The notes under the pieces: generated by a model
What the model was told of the DNA's origin: nothing
Database searches by the model: none
What the model saw: only the letters and a program-made list of their open reading frames with translations
Shown here: positions 26,892 to 35,922 of the stretch, one piece after another
Layout of the letters: every line of letters starts with the position of its first letter
Numbering within the stretch: the first letter of the stretch is position 1
Source: Curtobacterium sp. MCBA15_012
Lineage (GTDB): Bacteria; Actinomycetota; Actinomycetes; Actinomycetales; Microbacteriaceae
Length of the DNA: 64,000 nucleotides
Direction of reading: 5' to 3'
Assembly (NCBI RefSeq): GCF_001864935.2
Contig: NZ_CP126267.1
Span: 2,728,001-2,792,000 of the forward strand
Made by a program: the position numbers and the translations under genes

Positions 26892-27823
26892 CGGTTCTCC
26901 TGGCGGGTTCCGCGGACCTGGACGACGTAGGCGATCACGGCGGTGATGACGCCCATGACGATGGCGACCGTGGCGGAGTAGTTGAACTGCTGGCCGCTGA
27001 AGGACAGCGAGTAGGCGTACATGTTCGGGGTGAAGGCGCTGCCGATGACGTTCGGGGCCAGGGTCTTCAGCAGGTTCGGCTCGTTGAAGAGCTGGAAGCT
27101 GCCGATGATCGAGAAGATCGTCGCGATCACCATCGGGCCGCGGAGCGCGGGGATCTTGATCGAGAACACCGTGCGCATCGGGCCGGCACCGTCGAGCTCG
27201 GCGGCCTCGTACAGCTCACCCGGCACCGTGCGGAGCGCGGCGTAGAAGATGAGCATGTTGTAGCCCAGGAACTCCCACGTCACGACGTTGCCGATCGAGG
27301 TGAGCACCCAGTCCGGGCTGAACGGCTGCAGCAGGTCGATGCCCATGGCCTGGTTGGCGGCACCGGTCAGACCGAACTGGTTGCCGTAGATGAAGCCCCA
27401 GATGAGCGCCGCGACGACGCCGGGGACCGCGTAGGGCAGGAACACCGCGATGCGGAAGAAGCCGGTCCCCCACAGGCGGGCGCTGTCGAGCGCGAGGGCG
27501 GCGACGAGCGCGAGGCCGAGCATGATCGGGACCTGCACGACGAGGAAGAGCGCGACGCGGCCGAGGCCGGACCAGAACTTGGCGTCCTGGAACAGCTGCA
27601 CGTAGTTGGCGAACCAGACGAACTGGTTGCCGCCGATGAGCTGGTCGCGGAACAGGCTGAGCCAGAGCGCGTAGCCGATCGGGACGATGAGCATGGCCAC
27701 GAGGACCACGACGAAGGGGCCGACGAAGAGCCAGCCGGTGAACCGCCCCCGGGGCTTGGGGCGGCGAGCGGTCGGCCGCGGGGCGGAGGCCGCCTCGGCC
27801 GGACGCGCTGCGAGCGTGCTCAT
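26888..27823 (-). CDS. Sugar ABC importer permease (MalF-like)
   Basis: A 311-residue permease with six predicted membrane segments starting GWLFVGPFVVVLVAMLIVPIGYALW; the EAA loop is ELYEAAELDGAGPMRTVFSIKIPALRG. It is the first gene of the beta-galactoside operon and is divergent from a LacI-type regulator; two palindromic operators lie in the gap between them. Confidence 0.93.
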   Translation of the reverse strand: MSTLAARPAEAASAPRPTARRPKPRGRFTGWLFVGPFVVVLVAMLIVPIGYALWLSLFRDQLIGGNQFVWFANYVQLFQDAKFWSGLGRVALFLVVQVPIMLGLALVAALALDSARLWGTGFFRIAVFLPYAVPGVVAALIWGFIYGNQFGLTGAANQAMGIDLLQPFSPDWVLTSIGNVVTWEFLGYNMLIFYAALRTVPGELYEAAELDGAGPMRTVFSIKIPALRGPMVIATIFSIIGSFQLFNEPNLLKTLAPNVIGSAFTPNMYAYSLSFSGQQFNYSATVAIVMGVITAVIAYVVQVRGTRQENR

Positions 27824-27895
27824 GTGACTCCCTCGTCTGGTGCGTTCGTGTGCCGACCGGGTCCGGTGCTGCTCGGTCCGTGGTCGGGGGACGTC

Positions 27896-27913
27896 GATGT
27901 TGACGTCAACATC
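27896..27913. promoter_or_regulatory. LacI-type operator 1 of the beta-galactoside locus
   Basis: A perfect 18-base palindrome, GATGTTGACGTCAACATC, between the divergent permease and regulator genes. It differs from the GTGAGCGCTCAC sites, fitting a second LacI regulator with its own specificity. Confidence 0.8.
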
Positions 27914-27930
27914 GAACGTCGGAACCGTAG

Positions 27931-27948
27931 CATGGCAACGTCAACATG
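27931..27948. promoter_or_regulatory. LacI-type operator 2 of the beta-galactoside locus
   Basis: CATGGCAACGTCAACATG keeps the central ACGTCAACAT of operator 1, with a weaker left half. Centre spacing is 35 bases, allowing cooperative binding. Confidence 0.6.
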
Positions 27949-28042
27949 CGCTACCGTTCGGGAGTCCTGCGCCGTCGCGGGTCGGCACGGAACCCCGTCC
28001 GCACCCGTCACGGCCCCGCCCCACCAGCCCCGAGGAGCGCCC

Positions 28043-29068
28043 GTGTCGACCGACCTGACGGCTGGCCGCCGTGCGCCGTCGATGGCCGCCGTGGCCGAGG
28101 CCGCCGGCGTGTCGATGCAGACCGTGTCCCGCGTCGCCCGGGGCTTCGACAACGTCAGCCCGGACACCCGCGACCGCGTGCAGCGGGCGATGGACGAACT
28201 CGGCTACCGGCCGAACCGCGCCGCCCGGGCCCTGCGCTCCGGACGGTTCCGCACCATCGGCGTGATCATGTTCTCGCTCGCGTCCTTCGGCAACATGCGC
28301 ACGCTCGAGGCGATCGCCGAGGCGGCCGTCGCGGCGGACTTCACCATCACGCTGCTGCCGATGGCGTCGCGCACCGAGGAAGGCGTCCGCTCGGCCTTCT
28401 CGCGCCTGCACGAACAGGCCGTCGACGGCGTCGTGATCATCATCGAGTCGCACATCATCGACACCGCCGAGGTCGTGCTGCCCGACGGCGTGCCGATGGT
28501 CGTCGTCGACTCCACCGGCACCACCGACCACCCCTCGATCGACACCGACCAGGCCGACGGCGCGCGGCAGGCCACGCAGCACCTGCTCGACCTCGGGCAC
28601 GAGACCGTCTGGCACGTCGCCGGGCCGACCTCGTCGTACTCCGCCGCCCGCCGGCTCGCCGCGTGGCAGGACACGCTCGAACGTGCCGGCCGTCCGGTCC
28701 CGCCGGTGTTCCACGGCGGCTGGACGACCGAGCACGGCTACCGGGCGGGCCTCGAGATCGCCGACCGACCCGAGGTGACCGCGGTGTTCGCCGCGAACGA
28801 CCAGACCGCGCTCGGGGTCCTGCGTGCGGCGCACGAACGGGGTCGCGCCGTCCCGTCGTCGTTGAGCGTCGTGGGGTTCGACGACTCCCCCGAGGCCGAC
28901 TCGTTCTGGCCGCCGCTCACCACCGTGCACCAGTCCTTCGACGAGGTCGGGCGGCGCGCGGTCGCGAACCTGCTCGACCAGATCGACGGCATCCCGGTGC
29001 GGGGCGAGACCGACCTGGTGCCAGTCCGGCTGGTCGAACGCGCGAGCACGGCACCGCCGCAGGGCTGA
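28043..29068 (+). CDS. LacI-family regulator of the beta-galactoside operon
   Basis: A 341-residue repressor with N-terminal HTH AAVAEAAGVSMQTVSRVARG (about residues 14-33) and hinge GYRPNRAARALRSG, followed by a sugar-sensing domain. The GTG at 28043 has a gaggag ribosome-binding site and puts the HTH at the normal distance; the open frame extends 73 codons further upstream without family resemblance. Divergent from the beta-galactoside importer operon and next to two palindromes, so probably its repressor. Its last codons and stop fall inside the first unit of a 21-base tandem repeat. Confidence 0.92.
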   Translation: MSTDLTAGRRAPSMAAVAEAAGVSMQTVSRVARGFDNVSPDTRDRVQRAMDELGYRPNRAARALRSGRFRTIGVIMFSLASFGNMRTLEAIAEAAVAADFTITLLPMASRTEEGVRSAFSRLHEQAVDGVVIIIESHIIDTAEVVLPDGVPMVVVDSTGTTDHPSIDTDQADGARQATQHLLDLGHETVWHVAGPTSSYSAARRLAAWQDTLERAGRPVPPVFHGGWTTEHGYRAGLEIADRPEVTAVFAANDQTALGVLRAAHERGRAVPSSLSVVGFDDSPEADSFWPPLTTVHQSFDEVGRRAVANLLDQIDGIPVRGETDLVPVRLVERASTAPPQG

Positions 29069-29155
29069 GCGGCGCCGCCGCGGGGCCGATCGGCACCGCC
29101 GCGGGGCCGATCGGCACCGCCGCGGGACCGATCGGCACTGCCGCCGGGACGGTCG
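29051..29155. repeat. 21-base tandem repeat across the regulator stop codon
   Basis: Five 21-base units of the type GCACCGCCGCGGGGCCGATCG. The first, degenerate unit contains the end of the regulator gene; the others fill the gap before the next gene. Slippage here could change spacing or the protein's C-terminus. Confidence 0.8.
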
Positions 29156-29182
29156 GCGCCACCCGTCCCCTAGGCTCGTCCG

Positions 29183-30244
29183 ATGGAACTCGTCGCCCCC
29201 GCCACCCGGTACTTCCCGTCGTTCCGCCGCGCCCTCGACGAGTGGGACGGTGCCCACCAGGACGGTGCCGGCATCCGCGACGCCGACGCCCTGACCGACC
29301 GCGCGGGCTTCGACGAGTGGGTCGGGCAGCTCCTCGACGAGGAGACCACGCCCGCGAGCCCGAACCACGTGACGTGCACGTACCGCTGGCTCGTCGAGGG
29401 CGACGAGTACCTCGGCAGCATCGCCCTCCGGCACGAGCTCAACGACTTCCTCCGCGAGACCGGCGGCCACGTCGGCTACGGCGTCCGTCCCTCCGCCCGC
29501 GGTCGGGGCCTGGCCGCCGAGGCACTCGCCCGGGTCGTCGTGCTGGCCGCCGAGCGCGGCATGCCCGAGCTCCTGGTCACCTGCGACGCCGCGAACCCCG
29601 CGTCCCGCCGCACGATCCAGCGCGTCGGCGGCCGCCTGCAGGACGAGGTCCCCGGCCCCGACGACCACCGGCTCCAGCGCTGGTGGATCCGCACCGGCGC
29701 GCGCCACGCACCGGACGTCGACACGGTCGACATCGTCGGCGGGCCCGAGCCGCTCACGGTCGGCATGCACGAGCACGATCCGGCGTGGGCCGACCGCTAC
29801 CGGGAGCACCGCGACCGGATCACCGCGGCGCTCGCGGACCTGCCGGTCCAGGTCGAGCACATCGGGTCGACGGCGGTCCCCGGGCTGGCCGCCAAGCCGA
29901 TCGTCGACATCGTCGTCGCGGTCCCGGACGTCACCGACGAGGACGCCTGGCTGCGCCCCCTGCTCGACGCCGGGTACGAGCTGCGCGTCCGCGAACCGGG
30001 CCACCGGCTCGTCCGGACGCCGACCCGCGACACCCACGTGCACGTCTACGACCGCGGCGCGACGGCGATCGAGGACTACCTGCTCCTGCGCGACCAGCTG
30101 CGCCGCGACCCCGACGACCGGCAGCGGTACGAGGCGGTGAAGCGCGCGCTCGTGGAGCGCACGTGGGACGACACGAACGCGTACGCCGACGCGAAGACCG
30201 AGGTCGTCACGGCGATCCGGGAGCGGGCCCGCGCGGCGCGGTGA
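29183..30244 (+). CDS. Fused GNAT acetyltransferase and GrpB/UPF0157 protein
   Basis: A 353-residue two-domain protein. Residues 1-175 are a GNAT acetyltransferase (HVGYGVRPSARGRGLAAEAL holds the acetyl-CoA loop R-G-R-G-L-A; NPASRRTIQRVGGR is the usual late motif). Residues about 190-350 are a GrpB/UPF0157 domain with VEHIGSTAVPGLAAKPIVDIVV, a nucleotidyltransferase-like fold with no settled function. Both domains usually occur as separate genes. No stop or frameshift separates them. ATG start shortly after the 21-base repeats. A linked acyl- and nucleotidyl-transfer role, for example in antibiotic modification or tRNA/metabolite repair, is speculation. Confidence 0.85.
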   Translation: MELVAPATRYFPSFRRALDEWDGAHQDGAGIRDADALTDRAGFDEWVGQLLDEETTPASPNHVTCTYRWLVEGDEYLGSIALRHELNDFLRETGGHVGYGVRPSARGRGLAAEALARVVVLAAERGMPELLVTCDAANPASRRTIQRVGGRLQDEVPGPDDHRLQRWWIRTGARHAPDVDTVDIVGGPEPLTVGMHEHDPAWADRYREHRDRITAALADLPVQVEHIGSTAVPGLAAKPIVDIVVAVPDVTDEDAWLRPLLDAGYELRVREPGHRLVRTPTRDTHVHVYDRGATAIEDYLLLRDQLRRDPDDRQRYEAVKRALVERTWDDTNAYADAKTEVVTAIRERARAAR

Positions 30245-30642
30245 CGTCGGGGTCGCGCACGGCGGGGACGTCGGAGCGGCGGGCGTCCGGACCGAGCGGG
30301 CCGGACGACCGGGACGACCGGACCGGGAGGGCCGGGCCGGGAGGACCGGGCCGGGACGGGTGGCCGCGGTCCGTGCGACGGACCGCGGCCACCGAGCACC
30401 GGGCGTGACCCGAACACGGACCCCGGCACCCGCCGCGCCGCCGGGACCTGATCCTCCACTGCGACGCTGCCGTTGCGAGGATGCCTCCGGCGGACGCCCG
30501 GGTCAAGTCCGGACTGCGCCCAGCGGACGCTCAGACCGCGATCGGCCTGCGCGCACAGCGGAAGGGCGCCGGCCCGCTCGCGCGGACCGACGCCCTCCGT
30601 GCTCACTCGACGCTCACCGTGGCGCTCGCCGAGGCACCTGTG
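30245..30642. other. 400-base intergenic stretch
   Basis: No gene is supported. It holds GGACGACCGG-type short repeats at about 30290-30360, a hairpin of CCGCGGTCCGT with its complement at about 30362-30390, and nothing else recognised. Confidence 0.5.
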
Positions 30643-30671
30643 CACCGTGCCCGGGCGGACCGGGCACGGTG
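30643..30671 (-). terminator. Terminator of the arabinofuranosidase gene
   Basis: An 11-base perfect stem (CACCGTGCCCG with its complement) and 7-base loop, 4 bases downstream of the arabinofuranosidase stop. Confidence 0.75.
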
Positions 30672-30674
30672 GGG

Positions 30675-32177
30675 TCAGCCGATCGACACCGCGGTCCAGG
30701 AGACCGGCGGCAGCTCGATCGTGACGGTGTCGCCCTCGCGACGAACCGTCTCATTCGTGCGCAGTGCGACCCGCTCGCGGTTCCCGAGGTCGTTCACCGC
30801 GTGCACGTCGTCGTCCCACACGCCCTCGGCGTGCACGTCACCCTCGACGCCGATGCCGGCGAGGTCGATCGTGACCGTGGTGGACTCGGTCTGGCTGCGG
30901 TTCACGAGGAACACCGCGGCCGTGCCGTCCTCGACCGTCGCGGCCGAGTCGACGACGGGGACCTCGCCGTACTTGCCACCGTCGACGGTGTCACCGGAGG
31001 CCTTGACCTGCAGCGACGTGCCGTTCGCCAGACGCGAGGTCACCGAGAACGGGAAGAACGTCGTCTGCCGCCAGGCCGGACCACCGGGCTCGGTCATGAT
31101 CGGGCCGATCACGTTGACGAGCTGCGCGAGGCTCGCCGACGCGACGCGGTCGGCGTGGCGGAGCAGCGAGATGAGCAGCCCACCGACGACGACCGCGTCG
31201 GCGACCGTGTAGACGTCCTCGAGGAGGCGCGGGGCGACCGGCCAGTCCTGCAGTTCGAAGGTCTTCTGCTGCGCCTCCCAGCGCTTGATCGACCAGACGT
31301 TCCACTCGTCGAACGAGATGTCGATCCGCTTGTCGGACTTCTTGTGCGCCTTGACGTGGTCGGCGGCGGTCGTGACCGTGTCGATGAAGTGGTCCATGTT
31401 CACGCCCGAGGCCAGGAACGAGGACATGTCGTCGTCCTCCTCGTAGTAGGCGTGCGCCGAGATGTAGTCGACGTCGTCGTAGGTGTGCTCGAGGACCGTG
31501 CGCTCCCACTCGCCGAACGTCGGCATCGACGCCCCGGAGGACCCGCACGCGACGAGCTCGAGGTCGGGCTGGATCTGCCGCATGGCCTTCGCGGTCATCG
31601 CGGCGAGCTTGCCGTAGTCCTCGGCGTTCTTGTGGCCGAGCTGCCACGGGCCGTCCATCTCGTTGCCGAGGCACCACATCTTGATCGCGAAGGGCTCATG
31701 ACGGCCGTTCGAGCGGCGGTACTCGCTCAGCGCGGTACCGGCGTCGATGTTCGCGTACTCGAGGAGCTCGATGGCCTCCTGCGTCCCGCGCGTGCCGAGG
31801 TTCACGGCGAGCATGAGCTCGGAACCGACCTGGTCGAGCCAGTGCTGGAACTCGTGCAGGCCGACCTCGTTCGTCTCGGTGGAGTGCCACGCGAGGTCGA
31901 GGCGACGGGGGCGCTGCTCGACCGGGCCGACGCCGTCCTCCCACTTGTAGCCCGACACGAAGTTGCCGCCCGGGTAGCGGATGGCCGAGACGCCGAGCTC
32001 CTTGACGAGCTCGACGACGTCCTTCCGGAAGCCGTGCTCGTCGGCGGTCTCGTGCGCGGGCTCGTGGATGCCGTCGTAGACGTGACGACCGAGGTGCTCG
32101 ACGAACCCGCCGAACAGCCGACGGCGCACCGGCCCCACGGTGAACGCGCTGTCGAGGACGAGGTGAGTGCGAGGCAT
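30675..32177 (-). CDS. abfA: GH51 alpha-L-arabinofuranosidase
   Basis: A 500-residue intracellular family 51 enzyme that cleaves terminal alpha-L-arabinofuranosyl residues from arabino-oligosaccharides. FGGFVEHLGRHVYDGI and RYPGGNFVSGYKWEDG mark the N-terminal barrel; the acid/base Glu is in CLGNEMDGPW and the nucleophile Glu in SFDEWNVW. The C-terminal 170 residues form the usual beta-sandwich. No signal peptide. ATG with an aaggagat ribosome-binding site. It is divergent from an ABC importer, and a GTGAGCGCTCAC operator lies in front of each, linking it to the araBDA regulon. Confidence 0.95.
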   Translation of the reverse strand: MPRTHLVLDSAFTVGPVRRRLFGGFVEHLGRHVYDGIHEPAHETADEHGFRKDVVELVKELGVSAIRYPGGNFVSGYKWEDGVGPVEQRPRRLDLAWHSTETNEVGLHEFQHWLDQVGSELMLAVNLGTRGTQEAIELLEYANIDAGTALSEYRRSNGRHEPFAIKMWCLGNEMDGPWQLGHKNAEDYGKLAAMTAKAMRQIQPDLELVACGSSGASMPTFGEWERTVLEHTYDDVDYISAHAYYEEDDDMSSFLASGVNMDHFIDTVTTAADHVKAHKKSDKRIDISFDEWNVWSIKRWEAQQKTFELQDWPVAPRLLEDVYTVADAVVVGGLLISLLRHADRVASASLAQLVNVIGPIMTEPGGPAWRQTTFFPFSVTSRLANGTSLQVKASGDTVDGGKYGEVPVVDSAATVEDGTAAVFLVNRSQTESTTVTIDLAGIGVEGDVHAEGVWDDDVHAVNDLGNRERVALRTNETVRREGDTVTIELPPVSWTAVSIG

Positions 32178-32266
32178 GGATCTCCTTCGATCTGCTGGGG
32201 GCTGGTGCTGCACGTGGCGGGAGCGGGTCACGCGTGGGGAGGTCCGATCGGCGTCCGTCGGCCTGC

Positions 32267-32278
32267 GTGAGCGCTCAC
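32267..32278. promoter_or_regulatory. LacI-type operator in front of the arabinofuranosidase gene
   Basis: GTGAGCGCTCAC, identical to the araB operators. On the minus strand it lies about 16 bases downstream of TAGCGT, a possible -10, so it would cover the start site. Confidence 0.8.
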
Positions 32279-32382
32279 GACACGGACGACGCTAGCGGCT
32301 CGGGGCCGGACACGGAAGGGGACGCGCACGGTCGTCGTGACGTTCACGAAAAGGCTGGCGCGACGTCCGACCCAGCACTAGT

Positions 32383-32394
32383 GTGAGCGCTCAC
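32383..32394. promoter_or_regulatory. LacI-type operator in front of the arabinooligosaccharide importer
   Basis: GTGAGCGCTCAC, identical to the other four copies. It overlaps TAGTGT (32379-32384), a possible -10 for the plus-strand importer operon. Confidence 0.8.
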
Positions 32395-32441
32395 GGAGCA
32401 CCGACCCTGCTCCGCTCGGCCCGTCCCGATGGAGTGATGCC

Positions 32442-33812
32442 ATGCCGATCCGATCCGTTGTACCCACCCCGCCCCCACGCGGCGGCGCCTTCACACGGCG
32501 CAGCCTCCTCGCCGGTGCCGCAGCGGGAGCAGCGGTGCTCCCCCTCGCCGCCTGCGCCAGTCCCCTCGCCGCGGGGATCGCCGGCGCCCCGCTCAACCCG
32601 GAGACGCTCGTCTTCTGGAACCTGTTCGGCGGCGGTGACGGTCTCCGCATGCAGGCGATGGAGGCCGGCTACGCGAAGCAGCACGGCGGTTCGTCCTCGC
32701 TGCAGGCCACGACGTTCGCCTGGGGCAACCCGTACTACTCGAAGGTGACACTGGCCACCGTCGGGAACAAGCCGCCGGACGTCGCGATCGCGCACCTCAC
32801 CCGGGCGAAGCCGCTCTGGGACGGCGGGCTGCTCGACGCCATCACGTCCGAGGACCTCGCGAGCGTCGGCCTCAGCGCGAGCGACTTCAACCAGAAGGCG
32901 TGGTCGGCCCAGAAGACCGACGGCAAGAACATCTGCGTCCCGCTCGACACGCACCCCTTCGTGCTGTTCTACAACGTTGACGTGTGCCAGAAGGCGGGCC
33001 TGATCGGCGCGGACGGCGAGCTCAAGGACCTGAACGGGCTCGAGGCCTTCGAGGCCGCGCTCGCCGCGGTCGCGAAGGTCACCGGCGGCACCGCGCTCAA
33101 CGTCGCGAACGTGGTGCCCGAGACCGCGACCCCGTGGCGGTTCTTCTGGACGATGTACAACCAGATCGAGGGCGCGACGCCGTTCATCAGCGACGGCGGC
33201 GCGAAGCTCACCGTCAACGAGGACGCCTACACCAAGGTCACCGAGATGACCCAGAAGTGGGTGCAGAACGGCTGGATGAACAAGGCGCTCGACTACGCCA
33301 CGGCGCAGTCGCTGATGTTCGACGGCAAGGCCGGGTTCTTCATGCAGGGCGAGTGGGAGATCAGCACCGCCCAGTCCATCAAGGGGCTGAAGTTCGGCAT
33401 GGTGCCGATCCCGCAGCTGTTCGACAAGCCGGCCACCCAGGCCGACTCGCACACGTTCATCCTGCCGAAGAAGGACCGCACGCCCGAGCAGCGCAAGGCG
33501 CACCTGCTCTTCATCAAGCAGATGCTCGAGCAGAGCCTCACCTGGGCCGAGGGCGGGCACGTCCCCGCCTACATGCCGACGTTCGACAGCACCGCCTACA
33601 AGGACCTCAAGCCGCAGTCGAACTACGCGTCGGCCGCCGAGACCGCCGTGTTCGACGACCCCGCCTGGTACGGCGGGTCCGGCTCCACGTTCGAAGGCAT
33701 CGTCGGCGCCCAGCTCGCCCTCGTGCAGCAGGGCAGCTCCACCCCGGCCAGCGCGCTCAGTGCCATCAAGGGGCAACTCCAGACCTACCTCGACACCCCG
33801 AGCCCGCTGTGA
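32442..33812 (+). CDS. Sugar-binding lipoprotein of the arabinooligosaccharide importer
   Basis: A 456-residue family 1 solute-binding protein. The signal is Tat-like (FTRRSLLAGAAAGA, Arg 19-20) and ends in lipobox LAAC (Cys 38), so it is likely exported folded and lipid-anchored. LVFWNLFGGGDGLRMQAM and GKAGFFMQGEWEIST are typical of arabinose/lactose-type binding proteins. First gene of an importer operon divergent from the GH51 gene and under the same operator, so arabinooligosaccharides are the likely ligand. No ATPase gene accompanies it. Confidence 0.92.
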   Translation: MPIRSVVPTPPPRGGAFTRRSLLAGAAAGAAVLPLAACASPLAAGIAGAPLNPETLVFWNLFGGGDGLRMQAMEAGYAKQHGGSSSLQATTFAWGNPYYSKVTLATVGNKPPDVAIAHLTRAKPLWDGGLLDAITSEDLASVGLSASDFNQKAWSAQKTDGKNICVPLDTHPFVLFYNVDVCQKAGLIGADGELKDLNGLEAFEAALAAVAKVTGGTALNVANVVPETATPWRFFWTMYNQIEGATPFISDGGAKLTVNEDAYTKVTEMTQKWVQNGWMNKALDYATAQSLMFDGKAGFFMQGEWEISTAQSIKGLKFGMVPIPQLFDKPATQADSHTFILPKKDRTPEQRKAHLLFIKQMLEQSLTWAEGGHVPAYMPTFDSTAYKDLKPQSNYASAAETAVFDDPAWYGGSGSTFEGIVGAQLALVQQGSSTPASALSAIKGQLQTYLDTPSPL

Positions 33813-33866
33813 TGCGGCCCGCGACCCCCTCGATCCCTGTGGCCCCCGCACGAGAGGCACGATGAC

Positions 33867-34832
33867 GTGACCGCTGCACCCGTTCTCACCCGTCCCGCCG
33901 ACGCCGCGTCGATCACCGGCCGGACCCGCTCCCGCGTCAACTCGACGAACCGCGGGCAGGGCCGCTCCGGCTGGCTGTTCCTCGCCCCGTTCGGACTCTT
34001 CTACCTGGCCTTCCTGCTGGGGCCGACGGTCTGGATGATCGTCACCAGCTTCTTCAACACCTCGACCGTCCGCACCGGGCTCGGCAGCTTCGCCGGGTTC
34101 GCGAACTACGCCGAGATGCTCGGACGCGCCGACTTCTGGTCGTCGCTCTGGCACACCCTGCAGTTCACGCTGTACACGACGCCGCCGCTCGTCATCCTGG
34201 CGTTCGTGTTCGCCGTGCTGACGAACCGGATGAACCGCGGCCAGTGGTTCTTCCGCCTGGCGTTCTTCCTGCCGTTCATCCTGCCGTCGGCGACGATCTC
34301 GCTCATCTGGGTGTTCATCTTCACGCCGTCGACCGGCCTGTGGGCGAGCCTGCAGACCGCGATCGGGATGACCCCGGGCTCCGGGATGCTGTCCAGCCCG
34401 AACACCGCGATGATCGGCGTCGCGATCGCCACGATCTGGTGGACGCTCGGGTTCAACTTCGTGCTGTACCTGGCCGGCCTGCAGGAGATCCCCCGTGAGC
34501 TGTACGAGGCCGCGGCCGTCGACGGCGCCTCGAACTGGCAGCAGATCAAGTCGATCACGCTGCCGCTGCTCGGCCGCACGACGACCCTGGTGATCCTGCT
34601 CCAGATCATCGCGAGCCTGAAGATCTTCGACCAGGTCTACCTGATGACGAACGGCGGCCCGGGCATCTCGACCCAGGTCTCGCTGCAGCTCATCACGGGC
34701 GTCGGCTTCACCGACAACCGCCTCGGTGCGGCATCGGCCGCCTCGGTGCTCCTGTTCATCGTGATCGTCGCGATCGCGGTCATCCGGCAGCTCGTCGAGC
34801 GCGCTGCCGCCAAGCGAGAGATCGGTGCCTGA
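33867..34832 (+). CDS. Sugar ABC importer permease (MalF-like)
   Basis: A 321-residue permease with a 40-residue cytoplasmic N-terminus, six membrane segments from GWLFLAPFGLFYLAFLLGPTV, and EAA loop ELYEAAAVDGASNWQQIKSITLPLLGR. GTG start, 54 bases after the binding-protein stop, with a gaggcac-type site. Partner of the next permease. Confidence 0.92.
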   Translation: MTAAPVLTRPADAASITGRTRSRVNSTNRGQGRSGWLFLAPFGLFYLAFLLGPTVWMIVTSFFNTSTVRTGLGSFAGFANYAEMLGRADFWSSLWHTLQFTLYTTPPLVILAFVFAVLTNRMNRGQWFFRLAFFLPFILPSATISLIWVFIFTPSTGLWASLQTAIGMTPGSGMLSSPNTAMIGVAIATIWWTLGFNFVLYLAGLQEIPRELYEAAAVDGASNWQQIKSITLPLLGRTTTLVILLQIIASLKIFDQVYLMTNGGPGISTQVSLQLITGVGFTDNRLGAASAASVLLFIVIVAIAVIRQLVERAAAKREIGA

Positions 34833-34833
34833 C

Positions 34834-35748
34834 ATGACCGCCACCGAGAGCATCACGACCGGCCGCCCGAAGTACCGGTCCGGCGTCTCGTCGGCCGCCC
34901 CGACGAGCGCCGCGAAGATCGGCGTCAGCGGACGCGGCTTCACGATCGCGTCGGGCATCATCCTGACCGTCTTCGCGATCATCTGGCTCATCCCGAGCCT
35001 GTTCGCGCTGAAGACCTCGCTGTCCGACAACGGCGTCGCCGCACTGGGCGCGAACTCGATCCTGTCGAACTGGAACCCGACGCTGCACTCCTACGCGTCG
35101 CTGTTCCAGGCCGGGGACATCTGGAACTGGTACCTCGCCAGCGGGATCACGAGCTTGTTCACCACGGCGCTGACGGTGCTGTTCGCCTCGATGGCGGCGT
35201 TCGCGCTGTCCCGCCTGGCGTTCCGCGGCCGCAACGTCGCGTTCCTGCTCATCATCCTGGGCATCATGATCCCGACGCAGGTCCTGATCATCCCGATCTT
35301 CCAGGAGCTCAACGCGGTCAACCTGCTGAACACCTACTGGTCGGTGATCTTCCCGCAGGTACCCGCCGTGATCGCGGTGTTCATCTTCAAGCAGTTCTTC
35401 GACGGCATCCCGAAGGAGCTCGAGGAGGCCGCGCGCATCGACGGTGCGGGCATGTGGAAGATCTACTGGTCGGTCATCCTGCCGCTGTCGCGTCCGGTCA
35501 TCGCCGCCGTGGCGATCCTGACGTTCGTCGGGGTGTGGAACAACCTGCTGCTGCCGCTGTTCGTGCTGTCGAACCCGGACCTCATGACGATCCCGGTCGG
35601 GCTCGCCACGGTCCAGGGCAGCTTCGGTCAGCGCTACGCGGACATCCAGGCCGGGGCGATCCTGGCGGCGCTGCCGCTCATCATCCTCTACCTGATCTTC
35701 CAGCGGCAGATCGTCGAGGGCGTGACGGGGTCCGGCCTCAAGGGCTGA
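34834..35748 (+). CDS. Sugar ABC importer permease (MalG-like)
   Basis: A 304-residue permease with six membrane segments and EAA loop ELEEAARIDGAGMWKIYWSVILPLSRP. ATG 34834 was chosen; a GTG three codons upstream is inside the previous gene and also possible. Last gene of the importer operon; a family A inverted repeat follows 12 bases after the stop. Confidence 0.92.
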   Translation: MTATESITTGRPKYRSGVSSAAPTSAAKIGVSGRGFTIASGIILTVFAIIWLIPSLFALKTSLSDNGVAALGANSILSNWNPTLHSYASLFQAGDIWNWYLASGITSLFTTALTVLFASMAAFALSRLAFRGRNVAFLLIILGIMIPTQVLIIPIFQELNAVNLLNTYWSVIFPQVPAVIAVFIFKQFFDGIPKELEEAARIDGAGMWKIYWSVILPLSRPVIAAVAILTFVGVWNNLLLPLFVLSNPDLMTIPVGLATVQGSFGQRYADIQAGAILAALPLIILYLIFQRQIVEGVTGSGLKG

Positions 35749-35760
35749 CGCGACCCCGGG

Positions 35761-35806
35761 ACGGACGGGAGGCGCGGTGCCGGCTGGCACCGCGCCTCCC
35801 GTCCGT
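35761..35806. repeat. Long inverted repeat, family A copy 2
   Basis: A perfect 21-base stem with loop GGCT, differing from copy 1 in a few positions only. It lies between the importer operon and the convergent VOC gene; likely bidirectional terminator. Confidence 0.88.
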
Positions 35807-35922
35807 CGTCCGGTCGCGTCCACGACGTGCGGTCGCGCCGGCGGCGTGCGACCACGTCCGCGGCCTGCGGTCGCACCGGCGACCCGCGTCCGCGCTGCGC
35901 CGTCACGGCCGCAACGCGGGTC

